This document shows positions 16,130-24,878 of a DNA stretch of 40,419 nt, piece after piece. The number at the start of each line of letters is the position of its first letter. Within the stretch, counting starts at the first letter, position 1. Source of the DNA: Pseudolabrys sp. (lineage in GTDB: Bacteria > Pseudomonadota > Alphaproteobacteria > Rhizobiales > Xanthobacteraceae). Below the pieces are notes generated by a model. The model was not told the DNA's origin and made no database searches. It was given only the letters and a program-made list of their open reading frames with translations. The stretch lies in NCBI GenBank assembly GCA_019635575.1, contig JAHBZF010000020.1, positions 1 to 40,419 of the forward strand. Reading direction: 5' to 3'. A program made the translations under genes and the position numbers.

Positions 16130-16890
16130 CACGGCACCCTCTGCTGCGCATCGCCACGACCGCGCGCGATATCGAGGAACACGTCCTCCAGCGTTTCGCG
16201 GCCATAGCGCGCCAGCAACTGTTGCGGCGTGTCGTCGTCGACGATCTCGCCCTTCTTCATCATGATGACCCGCTCGCACAGCCGCTCGACCTCGGCCATG
16301 TTGTGCGAGGCGAGCAGCACCGTGGCGTTGTGCGTGCGGCAATAGCGTTCGAGATGGCCGCGCACCCAGTCGGCCGTATCCGGATCGAGCGAAGCCGTCG
16401 GCTCGTCGAGCAGCAGCACCTCGGGATTGTTGAGCAGCGACTTCGCCACCGACACCCGCGTCTTTTGCCCCGCCGAAAGCTTGCCCGACGGCCGGTCGAG
16501 GATTTCGCGCAGATCGAGGTCGCTGGCGAGTTGGTCGATGCGGCCGGCGATATCCGGCACCGCGTAAAGATCGCCGAACACGCGCAGGTTCTGCCGGACG
16601 GTCAGCCGCATCGGCATGTCCACATAAGGCGACTGGAAATTCATCCGATGCAGGACACGATAACGCTGCCGCGGCATGTCCGCGCCGAGCACGCGCACGG
16701 TGCCCGAGGTTGGCGTCAGCAGCCCCATGATCGTGGCGATGGTGGTGCTCTTGCCCGCGCCGTTTCCGCCGAGCAGCCCGGTCATCGTCCCCGGCATCAG
16801 GCTGAACGAAATGCCCTTGACCGCCGTGGTGGTGGCATAGGTCTTCACCAGGCGATCGACAGCAATGGCAGATTTGACGGCTGCGTCCAT
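16129..16890 (-). CDS. ABC-2 type exporter ATP-binding protein
   Basis: A 253-residue ATPase that pairs with the permease encoded immediately downstream. Motifs: Walker A GGNGAGKST (residues 41-49), Q-loop MNFQSPYVDMPMRLTV, a slightly altered signature LSAGQKTRVSVAKSL (A in place of the first G of LSGGQ), Walker B VLLLDEPTASLDPD and switch histidine in LLASHNMAEVERL. It resembles NodI/CcmA-type exporter ATPases. ATG 16890 (MDAAVKSAIA) is chosen; the open frame to 17025 would add 45 low-complexity residues and reach into the regB promoter region. It is divergent from regB with about 155 bases between starts. Confidence 0.9.
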   Translation of the reverse strand: MDAAVKSAIAVDRLVKTYATTTAVKGISFSLMPGTMTGLLGGNGAGKSTTIATIMGLLTPTSGTVRVLGADMPRQRYRVLHRMNFQSPYVDMPMRLTVRQNLRVFGDLYAVPDIAGRIDQLASDLDLREILDRPSGKLSAGQKTRVSVAKSLLNNPEVLLLDEPTASLDPDTADWVRGHLERYCRTHNATVLLASHNMAEVERLCERVIMMKKGEIVDDDTPQQLLARYGRETLEDVFLDIARGRGDAQQRVP

Positions 16891-17045
16891 GACCAAACCG
16901 GCGGATGGGCAAACAAACGGGATCGGGCTTGGCGAAAGATGTGGCGAGATGCCGCTGACTTGTCCAGCGTCGAATGGGCGTTTCTGGCATGCGCCGCGCC
17001 TCGTGACCGTTTCCGACCCCGCCAATCGCGCCTAGAATAAGCACC

Positions 17046-18356
17046 ATGCCCTTGCTCGATCTCGCCGCCTCGCATCCGCGCCGCAATGTCCGCCTCGATA
17101 CGCTGGTCCGCCTGCGCTGGCTCGCGATCGCCGGCCAGACCTCGGCGGTGCTCGGCGTCTATTTCGGTCTCGAATTCACCCTGCCGCTGTGGTCGTGCCT
17201 CACCGTCATCGCCCTGTCGGCGCTGCTCAACATCGCGCTGCGCGTGCGCTTCCACGCGACGCAGCGGCTCGAACCGGAGCGCGCGGCCTGGCTGCTCGCC
17301 TTCGATATCGCCGAACTCGCGGTGCTGCTGTTCCTCACCGGTGGATTGCAGAACCCGTTCGCGTTCCTGTTCCTCGGCCCGGTGCTGTTCTCGGCGACCG
17401 CGCTGCCGCCGCGCTACACCTTGATGCTCGGCGGCTTTGCGGTGCTGTGCGCCACCGTGCTGGTGTTCGCGCATTTCCCGCTGCCGTGGGACAGCAGCGA
17501 TCCGCTGGAGCTGCCGCCGATCTACATGGTCGGCGTCTGGCTCTCGATCCTCCTGTCGATGGGCTTCATCGGCGTGCATGCGTGGCAGATCACCGAAGAA
17601 GCACGACAGCTCACCGATGCGCTCGCCGCAACCGAACTGGTGCTGGCGCATGAACAACACCTTTCCCAACTCGACGGCCTCGCCGCCGCCGCCGCGCACG
17701 AACTCGGCACGCCGCTCGCGACCATCACCGTGATCGCCAAGGAACTTGAGCGCGCGATCTCCAGCAACTCGCCGCATCGCGACGACATCCGCCTGCTGCG
17801 CGAACAGGCGCTGCGCTGCCGCGAAATCCTGGCGAAGATCACCGAACTCTCCACCAGCAACGAGCCGATCGACCGTTTGCCGCTGTCGGCGCTGATCGAT
17901 GAAGTGGTCAATCCGCATCGCGATTTCGGCGTGGCGATCGACGTGCCGAAGCCGGACCCGGACGAGCCGCTGGCATCGCGCAATCCGGCGATCCTTTACG
18001 GCCTCGGCAACATCGTCGAGAACGCCGTCGATTTCGCGCGCGAGCGCGTCACCGTGAAAACCGAATGGACCGAGGACGAGGTGGCGATCACCGTCAGCGA
18101 CGACGGGCCGGGCTTCGCCCCGGAAATTCTGGCGCGGATCGGTGAGCCCTATGTCACCAGCAAGCGCGGCCGCCGGATCGGCGACAAATCGGAAACCGCC
18201 GGCCTCGGCCTCGGCTTCTTCATCGCCAAGACCCTGTTGGAGCGCTCCGGCGCCATCGTCGCGTTCCAGAACCGGCCGCTGCCGCAGCGCGGCGCGATCA
18301 TTCATATCCGCTGGAACCGCGACGATTTCGCGCGCCCCCTCGGTCTTGCTGCTTGA
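17046..18356 (+). CDS. regB: Redox sensor histidine kinase RegB/PrrB/ActS
   Basis: RegB senses the redox state of the quinone pool and phosphorylates RegA, globally controlling respiration, carbon fixation and nitrogen metabolism in Alphaproteobacteria. The 436-residue protein has six predicted membrane helices in the first ~180 residues. They include the quinone-binding loop GGLQNPFAFLFLG (family consensus GGxxNPF). The H-box AAAAHELGTPLATI carries phospho-acceptor His218. A cysteine in LREQALRCREIL (Cys258) sits where the redox-active Cys265 of Rhodobacter RegB is found. The ATP-binding domain has NIVENAVDFA, DDGPGF and GLGLGFFIAKTLLERSGA. It is followed by regA on the same strand. Confidence 0.95.
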   Translation: MPLLDLAASHPRRNVRLDTLVRLRWLAIAGQTSAVLGVYFGLEFTLPLWSCLTVIALSALLNIALRVRFHATQRLEPERAAWLLAFDIAELAVLLFLTGGLQNPFAFLFLGPVLFSATALPPRYTLMLGGFAVLCATVLVFAHFPLPWDSSDPLELPPIYMVGVWLSILLSMGFIGVHAWQITEEARQLTDALAATELVLAHEQHLSQLDGLAAAAAHELGTPLATITVIAKELERAISSNSPHRDDIRLLREQALRCREILAKITELSTSNEPIDRLPLSALIDEVVNPHRDFGVAIDVPKPDPDEPLASRNPAILYGLGNIVENAVDFARERVTVKTEWTEDEVAITVSDDGPGFAPEILARIGEPYVTSKRGRRIGDKSETAGLGLGFFIAKTLLERSGAIVAFQNRPLPQRGAIIHIRWNRDDFARPLGLAA

Positions 18357-18444
18357 TTTTTCGCGTGTTTCCGGCCCCGCCGGGCGCAGGCGCCGTAATT
18401 GTGCCACGGTGCCTTTCCACGCTAGATTGTTGTCAATTCGAGCT

Positions 18445-18467
18445 TTTCGATCACCCTTTCGATCACC
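18445..18467 (+). repeat. Tandem 12-base repeat just before regA
   Basis: TTTCGATCACC occurs twice with a 12-base period, ending directly before the GGAGG ribosome-binding site of regA. Upstream is TTGTCA (18430-18435). It may be a small duplication or part of a regulator site. The 125-base regB-regA gap leaves room for a separate regA promoter. Confidence 0.4.
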
Positions 18468-18481
18468 TGGAGGAATGAAAC

Positions 18482-19060
18482 GTGTCACTGACTGTCGCTG
18501 AAAGCGCCGCCGCCACCCCGCGCGAGCAGGTTCCGGCGGAACGCTCGCTGCTGATTGTCGAGGATGACAAGTCATTCCTGCAGCGGCTCGCCAAGGCGCT
18601 GGAGTCGCGCGGCTTCACCGTGACCACCGCCGAATCCGTCGCCGAAGGTTTGCTGCAGCTCGAACAGTCGCCGCCGGCCTTCGCCGTGGTCGACATGCGC
18701 CTGCAGGACGGCAATGGTCTCGAAGTGATCTCGGCGCTCAAGCGCCGCCGTCCTGATGCACGCGGCATCGTTCTCACCGGCTACGGCAACATCGCCACCG
18801 CGGTGAACGCGATCAAGCTCGGCGCCGTCGACTATCTCGCCAAGCCGGTCGATGCCGACGACGTGCTCGCGGCACTGCTGGCGCTCGATCACAAGTCGGT
18901 CGAACTGCCGGAAAACCCGATGTCGGCGGATCGCGTGCGTTGGGAACACATCCAGCGCGTCTACGAGATGTGCGGACGCAACGTGTCAGAGACGGCGCGG
19001 CGTCTCAGCATGCACCGGCGCACCTTGCAGCGCATCCTCGCCAAGCGCGCGCCGCGGTAG
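18482..19060 (+). CDS. regA: Redox response regulator RegA/PrrA/ActR
   Basis: RegA is the DNA-binding partner of RegB. The 192-residue protein has a receiver domain with LLIVEDD, phospho-acceptor Asp71 in VVDMRLQDGNGLEVI, LTGYGNIATAV and conserved Lys in DYLAKPVDADDV. After a linker comes a Fis-type helix-turn-helix, RNVSETARRLSMHRRTLQRILAKRAPR, almost invariant among RegA proteins. The start is GTG, chosen because GGAGG lies at a good distance and no in-frame ATG precedes the receiver domain; the nearby ATG at about 18475 is out of frame. The N-terminal 20 residues are variable. It forms a two-gene unit with regB. Confidence 0.95.
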   Translation: MSLTVAESAAATPREQVPAERSLLIVEDDKSFLQRLAKALESRGFTVTTAESVAEGLLQLEQSPPAFAVVDMRLQDGNGLEVISALKRRRPDARGIVLTGYGNIATAVNAIKLGAVDYLAKPVDADDVLAALLALDHKSVELPENPMSADRVRWEHIQRVYEMCGRNVSETARRLSMHRRTLQRILAKRAPR

Positions 19061-19081
19061 ATTTCATACCGGCTCCCAATG

Positions 19082-19112
19082 CGTCATGGTCGGCACAAGG
19101 CCGGCCATGACG
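19082..19112. repeat. Palindromic intergenic repeat after regA
   Basis: CGTCATGGtCGGC and GCCGGcCATGACG form a 13-bp stem with one G-T type mismatch around ACAAG. It lies between the convergent regA and mmcB ends. The form resembles the CGTCATGGCCGG-type palindromes scattered in Bradyrhizobium-group genomes. It could also act as a transcript end, but no T-run follows. Confidence 0.55.
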
Positions 19113-19129
19113 AAGAACTATCGGTAAAT

Positions 19130-19612
19130 CTAAAACCCCTCGCCATACGGTCCGGTCGGGTCGATCAGCGACTGCAACCGCAAGGTTGCCGCGCGCGCGA
19201 TCGTCAGCAGCATCGCCTTGCGCACGGATGCGCTCAGCCGATGCTCCGGCGCCTCGCATTTGATCTCGGCGCCGAACGCGTCGGCGACGATCAATCCGGT
19301 ATCCGGCGGAAAGATCTCGCACGGCACGGCTTGCGTGGTCGCGAAGAACAGCCGGTCGCAGTGCTGGCGATAGTCCATCCATTTGTGATCGGCGCGGAAA
19401 TCCGCGACCGACGACTTGATCTCGACGATCCAGATCGCGCCCTTGCGATCCACCGCCGCGAGATCGGCGCGGCGGCCCGATGCCAGCGGCAGTTCGCTCA
19501 CGCAGGAAAAGCCATGCGCGGCAAGGAGCCGCGCGGTGCCGCGCGCCACCGCCAGCGCCGTTTCCGACTGGCGGCCGTCGACCGGGGCCTCGATGCGCTG
19601 CGACAGGCTCAT
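19130..19612 (-). CDS. mmcB: MmcB family DNA repair protein
   Basis: A 160-residue protein of the MmcB family, described in Caulobacter as a damage-inducible DNA repair factor. It has a PD-(D/E)XK nuclease-like core: [22 protein letters not shown] supplies the acidic residue and the ExK motif, and [22 protein letters not shown] follows. The start codon overlaps the mtnA stop (19609-19612), so translation is probably coupled to mtnA. I see no LexA box just upstream, and any SOS control would have to act through the mtnA promoter. Family assignment good; nuclease activity inferred from the fold. Confidence 0.87.
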   Translation of the reverse strand: MSLSQRIEAPVDGRQSETALAVARGTARLLAAHGFSCVSELPLASGRRADLAAVDRKGAIWIVEIKSSVADFRADHKWMDYRQHCDRLFFATTQAVPCEIFPPDTGLIVADAFGAEIKCEAPEHRLSASVRKAMLLTIARAATLRLQSLIDPTGPYGEGF

Positions 19613-20715
19613 CGCCGGCGCTCCGCCACGCGTTCGGGAAATGCCGCCGCCAGCCCTTCGCGGGTCGCGGGCAAAATCCCGCGCTCGGTGATGAGCCCCG
19701 TCACGAGCCGCGCCGGCGTCACGTCGAACGCATAATTCGCGACCGGCGAACCGTCCGGCACGATCCGCACCGCCTCGATGCGGCCATCACTGGTGCGGCC
19801 GGACATGACCGCCACCTCGTCGGCAGCGCGCTGCTCGATCGGAATCTCGGCAATGCCATCGTCCACGGTGAAGTCGATGGTCGGCGACGGCAACGCCACA
19901 TAGAACGGCACATCGTTGTCTTTCGCCGCCAGCGCCTTGAGATAGGTGCCGATCTTGTTGCACACATCGCCACGCGCGGTGACGCGGTCGGTGCCGACGA
20001 TCACCATGTCGACCAGACCGTGCTGCATCAGATGGCCGCCGGTGTTGTCGGGAATCACCGTATGCGAGACACCGTGCCGGCCGAGCTCCCACGCGGTGAG
20101 CGAGGCGCCCTGATTGCGCGGCCGCGTCTCGTCGGCATAGACGTGCAGCGGAATGCCCTTGTCATGCGCCAGATAAAGCGGCGCCGTCGCCGTGCCCCAA
20201 TCCACGGTCGCGAGCCAGCCGGCGTTGCAATGCGTCAGCACATTGACGCGTTCGCCCGGTTTCTTGCGCGCGGCGATCGCCTCGATCAGCCGCAAGCCAT
20301 GTTCGCCAATGGCGCGGTTGATGGCGACGTCCTCGTCGCAAATCTCGGCCGCACGTTTTTCGGCAACGGCCAGACGCTCGCCGCGCGGCTGGTTGCGCAC
20401 CGCCGCCATCATCTCGTCGAGCGCCCATTTCAGGTTGATCGCCGTCGGCCGCGTCGCCAGCAGCACGCGATAAGCCGTTTCGAGCGCTTCGTCGGAGGCA
20501 TCCGCGCGCAAGGCGAGCACCATCCCGTAAGCCGCGACTGCGCCGATCAGTGGCGCGCCACGTACCAGCATCGAACTGATGGCCTGCGCGGCCTCGTCGC
20601 GCGAGGTGAGCCGCACCGTGCGGAATTCATGCGGCAGCACGGTCTGGTCGATGACGCCGACCGCGCCATCGGCCTCGACCCAGATGCTGCGCATCGGCTT
20701 GCCGTTGACCTTCAT
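19609..20715 (-). CDS. mtnA: S-methyl-5-thioribose-1-phosphate isomerase
   Basis: MtnA converts methylthioribose-1-phosphate to methylthioribulose-1-phosphate in the methionine salvage pathway, recycling the methylthio group from S-adenosylmethionine. The 368-residue length fits. Motifs: [47 protein letters not shown] (catalytic cysteine), [18 protein letters not shown] and [20 protein letters not shown] (catalytic aspartate region). ATG 20715 ([12 protein letters not shown]) is chosen; the 40-residue upstream extension has no family resemblance. No mtnP or mtnK lies beside it. It overlaps mmcB downstream and diverges from the alpha/beta hydrolase gene, with about 120 bases between starts. 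Confidence 0.95.
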   Translation of the reverse strand: MKVNGKPMRSIWVEADGAVGVIDQTVLPHEFRTVRLTSRDEAAQAISSMLVRGAPLIGAVAAYGMVLALRADASDEALETAYRVLLATRPTAINLKWALDEMMAAVRNQPRGERLAVAEKRAAEICDEDVAINRAIGEHGLRLIEAIAARKKPGERVNVLTHCNAGWLATVDWGTATAPLYLAHDKGIPLHVYADETRPRNQGASLTAWELGRHGVSHTVIPDNTGGHLMQHGLVDMVIVGTDRVTARGDVCNKIGTYLKALAAKDNDVPFYVALPSPTIDFTVDDGIAEIPIEQRAADEVAVMSGRTSDGRIEAVRIVPDGSPVANYAFDVTPARLVTGLITERGILPATREGLAAAFPERVAERRR

Positions 20716-20834
20716 CAGATGAGCCTTAACGCCGATTCCCGGCGTCGCAAAGCCCCGGTGTTGCCCCGCGCTTTGCCTCTCCCGATGCGGAAACGACCAT
20801 GCTAGGAGGGTTCCATCTGCGAGGGACCACGACA

Positions 20835-21677
20835 ATGACGATCGACTACGAGAAGGAATACAACAATCGCGCCCGCGTGCCTGAGCACCAGCAGATTTTC
20901 GACGGCTGGGCGCGTGATGCCGCCGCCTATCGCGCAGCGCGGCCGAAGGCCGAACTTGGCATCTCCTATGGCCCCTCGCCGCGGCAGATCCTCGATATCT
21001 TCCCCGCCGACGACGCCGATGCGCCGCTCGCCTTGTTCATCCACGGCGGCTGGTGGATGTCGCTGCATCCGTCGAGCTTCAGCCACATGGCCGCCGGTCC
21101 CAATGCGCGCGGCGTGACGGTCGCCGTCGCCGGCTACGACCTCTGCCCGGACGTGACCATCGCGCAGATCACCGATCAGATCCGCAACGCCTGCCTCCTG
21201 CTCTGGCGCAAATACCGCAAGCGCTTCGCGGTCTACGGCCATTCCGCCGGCGGACACCTGACAGCGTGCATGACGGCCACCACCTGGAGCACGCTCGATG
21301 CCGATGCGCCGGCCGATCTGGTGCCGGCGGGTTATTCGATCTCCGGCGTGTTCGACGTCGAGCCGCTGCGGCACACCAGCATGAACGCCAATCTTCGCCT
21401 GACCGAGACATCGGCGCGTCTGATCTCGCCGATCCACTGGCCGGTGCCGCCGGGCCGCACCCTCGATGCCGTGGCCGGCGCACTGGAATCATCGGAATTC
21501 CTGCGCCAGAGCCAGGAGATCGCAAAGACATGGGGCGGTGTCGCGCACACCCATTATGCGGCGATCGCCGGCACCAATCACTTCACGGTGCTGGCGCCGT
21601 TCACCGATCCCAACAGTGGCATGACCGCTCGCGTCAGCGAGCTCGCGCGTCATCCGCAAGGCGTATCGCGGCGCTAA
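20835..21677 (+). CDS. Alpha/beta hydrolase (esterase, arylformamidase-like)
   Basis: A 280-residue cytoplasmic hydrolase. The oxyanion-hole motif is [16 protein letters not shown], the nucleophile elbow [10 protein letters not shown], and a late histidine in [12 protein letters not shown] completes a Ser-Asp/Glu-His triad. The HGGWW motif and overall spacing recall esterases of the arylformamidase/kynurenine formamidase group, but no kynurenine genes are nearby, so the substrate is open. The ATG at 20835 ([12 protein letters not shown]) has GAGGGA about nine bases upstream; a longer form from 20799 is possible. Its neighbour downstream, the TSUP permease, is convergent with only four bases between stops. 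Confidence 0.85.
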   Translation: MTIDYEKEYNNRARVPEHQQIFDGWARDAAAYRAARPKAELGISYGPSPRQILDIFPADDADAPLALFIHGGWWMSLHPSSFSHMAAGPNARGVTVAVAGYDLCPDVTIAQITDQIRNACLLLWRKYRKRFAVYGHSAGGHLTACMTATTWSTLDADAPADLVPAGYSISGVFDVEPLRHTSMNANLRLTETSARLISPIHWPVPPGRTLDAVAGALESSEFLRQSQEIAKTWGGVAHTHYAAIAGTNHFTVLAPFTDPNSGMTARVSELARHPQGVSRR

Positions 21678-21681
21678 GGGG

Positions 21682-22452
21682 TTACAGCCAGAAGCGGTAG
21701 ACGAATTCCGCCGTCAGCACCGCGCCGAACACGATCACCATGATACGGATGATCCGGCGCGGCAGGATGCGCGCGACCCATGAACCGATCAGCCCGCCGC
21801 CCATCGCGCCGACCATCAACGCGAGTGTCGAGGGCCACGGCACCGCACCCTGCGCGACATAGATCAGGGTCGCGACCGCGCTGTTCAGGCTGGTGATCAG
21901 GTTCTTCGCGACATTGGCTGTACGATAATCGCCGCGAGTCGCGACCGACAGCACGCCGAGCATCAGGATGCCGACGCCGGAGCCGAAATAGCCGCCATAG
22001 AACGACACCGGCAGCACGAATTTCACGCTGGTGACATCCATCGACAGGGCACGGCCGTCTCGCTCCGCGCGGGCGCGAATCCATTCGGCGATCTGCCCGG
22101 AATAAGCGAACATCAGCGTGGCGAAGCCGAGCAGCAGCGGCACGATCAGCGCGAACACGCGCTCCGGTGTCGCCATCAGGAGACCGGCGCCGACCGCCGC
22201 GCCGAGCACGGACGCAACGACCAGCCGGACAAAACCCCGGTCGAGCGGCGGCAACACCTTGCGATCCGCCAGCGCGGCCGCGAAATTCGAGGGGACCAAA
22301 GCGACATTGGTGGTCACGGCCGCCGTGATCGGCGGCATGCCGAGCGCGATCAACACCGGGTAAGTGACCAGCGACGCTCCGCCTACCACCGCCGCAATGA
22401 CCCCGGCGGCAACACCGGTCAACGCCAGCAAGCTGATGTGGAGGAGATCCAT
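21682..22452 (-). CDS. TSUP (TauE/SafE) family permease
   Basis: A 256-residue membrane protein with about eight helices. TSUP proteins move sulfite, sulfoacetate, sulfonates or other small anions. The two half-repeats begin VAAGVIAAVVGGASLVTYPVL and FYGGYFGSGVGILMLGVLS, both with the glycine-rich pattern of this family. NVAKNLITSLNSAVATLIYV is another typical stretch. ATG 22452 (MDLLHISLLAL) is chosen; the frame extends to 22524 without membrane character. In the context of a sulfonate-type importer and sulfite dehydrogenases, a sulfite or sulfonate role is attractive but unproven. Confidence 0.87.
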   Translation of the reverse strand: MDLLHISLLALTGVAAGVIAAVVGGASLVTYPVLIALGMPPITAAVTTNVALVPSNFAAALADRKVLPPLDRGFVRLVVASVLGAAVGAGLLMATPERVFALIVPLLLGFATLMFAYSGQIAEWIRARAERDGRALSMDVTSVKFVLPVSFYGGYFGSGVGILMLGVLSVATRGDYRTANVAKNLITSLNSAVATLIYVAQGAVPWPSTLALMVGAMGGGLIGSWVARILPRRIIRIMVIVFGAVLTAEFVYRFWL

Positions 22453-22548
22453 CGTGCATGGCCATACGCATTGGCCATCGGCGTGGCAAGCACCCTGACG
22501 AGGTGATCGCGGAATGACAGACACGCCGGCGCAGCATGGCCGCAGACA

Positions 22549-22588
22549 ACAAAACGCCCGGACCGGCCGCGCCGATCCGGGCGTTAAA
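22549..22588 (-). terminator. Rho-independent terminator of gcdH
   Basis: On the minus strand AACGCCCGGA pairs with TCCGGGCGTT (10 bp, about 13-base loop) and is followed by TTGTTG after the TT of the stem. It begins about 16 bases after the gcdH stop codon. Confidence 0.8.
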
Positions 22589-22603
22589 TGAAGCGGCGGT
22601 GGG

Positions 22604-23824
22604 TTAGAAGAACGCCTGAATCCCGGTCTGCGCGCGGCCGAGGATCAGCGCGTGGATGTCGTGCGCGCCCTCGTAGGTGTTCACCGTCTCGAGGTTACAC
22701 ATCACGCGCATCACGTGATACTCGTCGGCGATGCCGTTGCCGCCGTGCATGTCGCGGGCGAGGCGGGCAATATCCAGCGCCTTGCCGCAGTTGTTGCGCT
22801 TCATCAGCGAGATCGACGGCGGCGCGGCGCGATGGTCTTCCAGCATGCGGCCGAGCCGCAGCGCGCCGGCGAGGCCGAGCGCGATCTCTGTCTGCATGTC
22901 GGCAAGCTTCTTCTGCACGAGCTGATTGGCGGCGAGCGGCCGGCCGAACTGCTTGCGGTCGAGCACATACTGCCGCGCCTGATGCCAGCAGAATTCCGCC
23001 GCACCCATGGCGCCCCAGGCAATGCCGTAGCGCGCATTGTTGAGACAGCCGAACGGACCGGCGAGACCCTTGATCTCCGGGAACATGTTTTCTTCCGGCA
23101 CCACGCAGTCTTCCAGCACGATCTGGCCGGTGATGGACGCGCGTAGCGACAGCTTGCCTTCCAGCTTCGGCGTCGAGAAACCCTTGGTGCCGCGATCGAC
23201 GATGAAGCCGCGGATCTTGCCGTCGAGCTTGGCCCACACCACCGCCACATGCGCGGCCGGCGCGTTGGAGATCCAGGTCTTGGAGCCATTGAGCTTGTAG
23301 CCGCCGGCGACCTTCTCGGCGCGGGTGATCATGCCGCCCGGATCCGAACCGTAATCCGGCTCGGTCAAACCGAAGCAGCCGATCATCTCGCCGGTGGCGA
23401 GCTTCGGCAGATATTTCTTGCGCTGCGCTTCCGTGCCGTAGGCGTAGATCGGATACATCACCAGCGACGACTGCACCGACATCGCCGAGCGATACCCTGA
23501 GTCGACGCGCTCGACTTCGCGGGCGATCAAGCCGTAGGAGACATAGCCGAGGCCGGCACCGCCATATTCCTCCGGCACCGTCGGACCGAGCAGGCCGAGC
23601 GCGCCCATCTCCTGAAACATCTCGGGATCGAACCGCTCGTCGCGATACGCGGTCAGCACGCGGGGCATCAGCTTGTCCTGCGCGTAGCCGCGCGCGGTGT
23701 CGCGCACCATCTTCTCTTCTTCGGTCAGGTCATGCTCGAGATCGAGCGGGTCCTCCCAGACAAAGGCAGAATCCTTGAGACTGACCACCTTGTGTTCGGT
23801 GTGCTTTTCGGCCGCCTGCGACAT
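22604..23824 (-). CDS. gcdH: Glutaryl-CoA dehydrogenase
   Basis: GcdH oxidises and decarboxylates glutaryl-CoA to crotonyl-CoA in lysine, tryptophan and benzoate-type degradation, passing electrons to ETF. It is a 406-residue FAD acyl-CoA dehydrogenase. Motifs: [20 protein letters not shown] (FAD/substrate binding), [41 protein letters not shown], and [16 protein letters not shown], with Glu385 as the catalytic base position typical of GcdH. The N-terminal [23 protein letters not shown] is also GcdH-specific. The ribosome-binding site is GAGGAG. A strong -10 box and a terminator mark it as a single-gene transcript; it precedes the TSUP gene on the same strand but is separated by the terminator. 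Confidence 0.95.
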   Translation of the reverse strand: MSQAAEKHTEHKVVSLKDSAFVWEDPLDLEHDLTEEEKMVRDTARGYAQDKLMPRVLTAYRDERFDPEMFQEMGALGLLGPTVPEEYGGAGLGYVSYGLIAREVERVDSGYRSAMSVQSSLVMYPIYAYGTEAQRKKYLPKLATGEMIGCFGLTEPDYGSDPGGMITRAEKVAGGYKLNGSKTWISNAPAAHVAVVWAKLDGKIRGFIVDRGTKGFSTPKLEGKLSLRASITGQIVLEDCVVPEENMFPEIKGLAGPFGCLNNARYGIAWGAMGAAEFCWHQARQYVLDRKQFGRPLAANQLVQKKLADMQTEIALGLAGALRLGRMLEDHRAAPPSISLMKRNNCGKALDIARLARDMHGGNGIADEYHVMRVMCNLETVNTYEGAHDIHALILGRAQTGIQAFF

Positions 23825-23848
23825 GGGATGCTCCTCGCTGTCCTAACC

Positions 23849-23879
23849 CTGGGTGGATTATAGCCCAGTGCAGAACCGG
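23849..23879 (-). promoter_or_regulatory. Putative gcdH promoter with inverted repeat over the -10 box
   Basis: A perfect TATAAT on the minus strand (23857-23862) lies about 33 bases before the gcdH ATG. CTTGCC/TTGCCC (around 23878) at 15-16 bases upstream is a mediocre -35. CTGGG and CCCAG (23849-23853 and 23864-23868) flank the -10 box symmetrically, a possible operator. Confidence 0.5.
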
Positions 23880-23938
23880 GCAAGAGAGAAATTTTAAGCT
23901 TGAAATATCTAGCCTAAAGGAACTGGTGTTTCAGGCTC

Positions 23939-24820
23939 TTAGCCCTGCCGGGCCGCGATACCTTCGGCGATCGCAACAGTGCGTCCGGCCATTTCCGCGT
24001 GCATGCGCTCGACCATCCGGCCGCCGATCTGCACCACGCCCTTGCCCTTGTTCTCGGGCTTCGCGAACTCCGCGATCATGGCGCGCGCCTGCGCCACCTC
24101 GTCCGGCGCCGGCGAGAACACGGTGTTGCACGGCGCGATCTGGTTCGGATGGATCAGCGTCTTGCCATCGAAGCCGAAGTCGCGGCCCTGCTCGCATTCG
24201 CGCACAAAGCCATCCGCATTGGCGATGTCGTTATAGACGCCGTCGAGCACGTCGATGCCGCCGGCATGCGCGGCCATCACCGCCATCGACAGCCACGCCA
24301 GCATCGGCGCGCGGCCCGGCACCTGCCGCGCTCGGGTCTCCTTGGCGAGATCGTTGGTGCCGAGCACGAAGCAGGACAGGCGCGTTTCCGAATCCGCGGC
24401 CGCGCCGCCCAGTTCCTCGATGTTGAAGATCGCGCGCGGCGTCTCGATCATCGCCCAGACGCGGATCCTGAGATCGGCATGGCCGTCGAGCAGCCGCTGC
24501 CCGACCAGTTCGAGCTGCTGCGCGGTTTCGATCTTCGGGATCAACACCGCGTCGGGCTTCGCCTGGATCACCGCCGTCATGTCGTCGGCGAACCACGGGC
24601 TGCTGATGGCATTGGTGCGGATCACCACTTCGCGCGGACCGAAGCCGCCGGCGGCCACCGCATCGACCACCTGCTGGCGCGCTGCGGCCTTGGCATCCGG
24701 CGCCACCGCGTCCTCGAGATCGAGGATCACGCCATCGACCGGCAACGACTTGGCCTTCTCGATCGCGCGGGCATTGGAGCCGGGCATGTAGAGGACGCTG
24801 CGGCGTGGACGAATGGTCAT
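23939..24820 (-). CDS. HpcH/HpaI-CitE family lyase, probably L-malyl-CoA/beta-methylmalyl-CoA lyase
   Basis: A 293-residue TIM-barrel enzyme of the CitE branch. The N terminus RRSVLYMPGSNARAIEKAKSLPVDGVILDLEDAVAPDAK is the CoA-lyase signature; the Glu-Asp pair in DLEDAV and the glutamate in VWAMIETPRAIFNIEEL bind Mg2+. VLGTNDLAKE and GFDGKTLIHPNQI complete the active site. In the ethylmalonyl-CoA pathway Mcl1 cleaves beta-methylmalyl-CoA to glyoxylate and propionyl-CoA, and malyl-CoA to glyoxylate and acetyl-CoA. The presence of mch in the same window supports this, but CitE-like (S)-citramalyl-CoA lyases look similar. The ribosome-binding site is GGGGAG. It lies upstream of gcdH on the same strand with a 114-base gap holding the gcdH promoter. 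Confidence 0.8.
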   Translation of the reverse strand: MTIRPRRSVLYMPGSNARAIEKAKSLPVDGVILDLEDAVAPDAKAAARQQVVDAVAAGGFGPREVVIRTNAISSPWFADDMTAVIQAKPDAVLIPKIETAQQLELVGQRLLDGHADLRIRVWAMIETPRAIFNIEELGGAAADSETRLSCFVLGTNDLAKETRARQVPGRAPMLAWLSMAVMAAHAGGIDVLDGVYNDIANADGFVRECEQGRDFGFDGKTLIHPNQIAPCNTVFSPAPDEVAQARAMIAEFAKPENKGKGVVQIGGRMVERMHAEMAGRTVAIAEGIAARQG

Positions 24821-24878
24821 GAAACTCCCCTGCGGTGGCGCGGCATGCTACCGGCGACGCGCACGACATGCCACTGTC

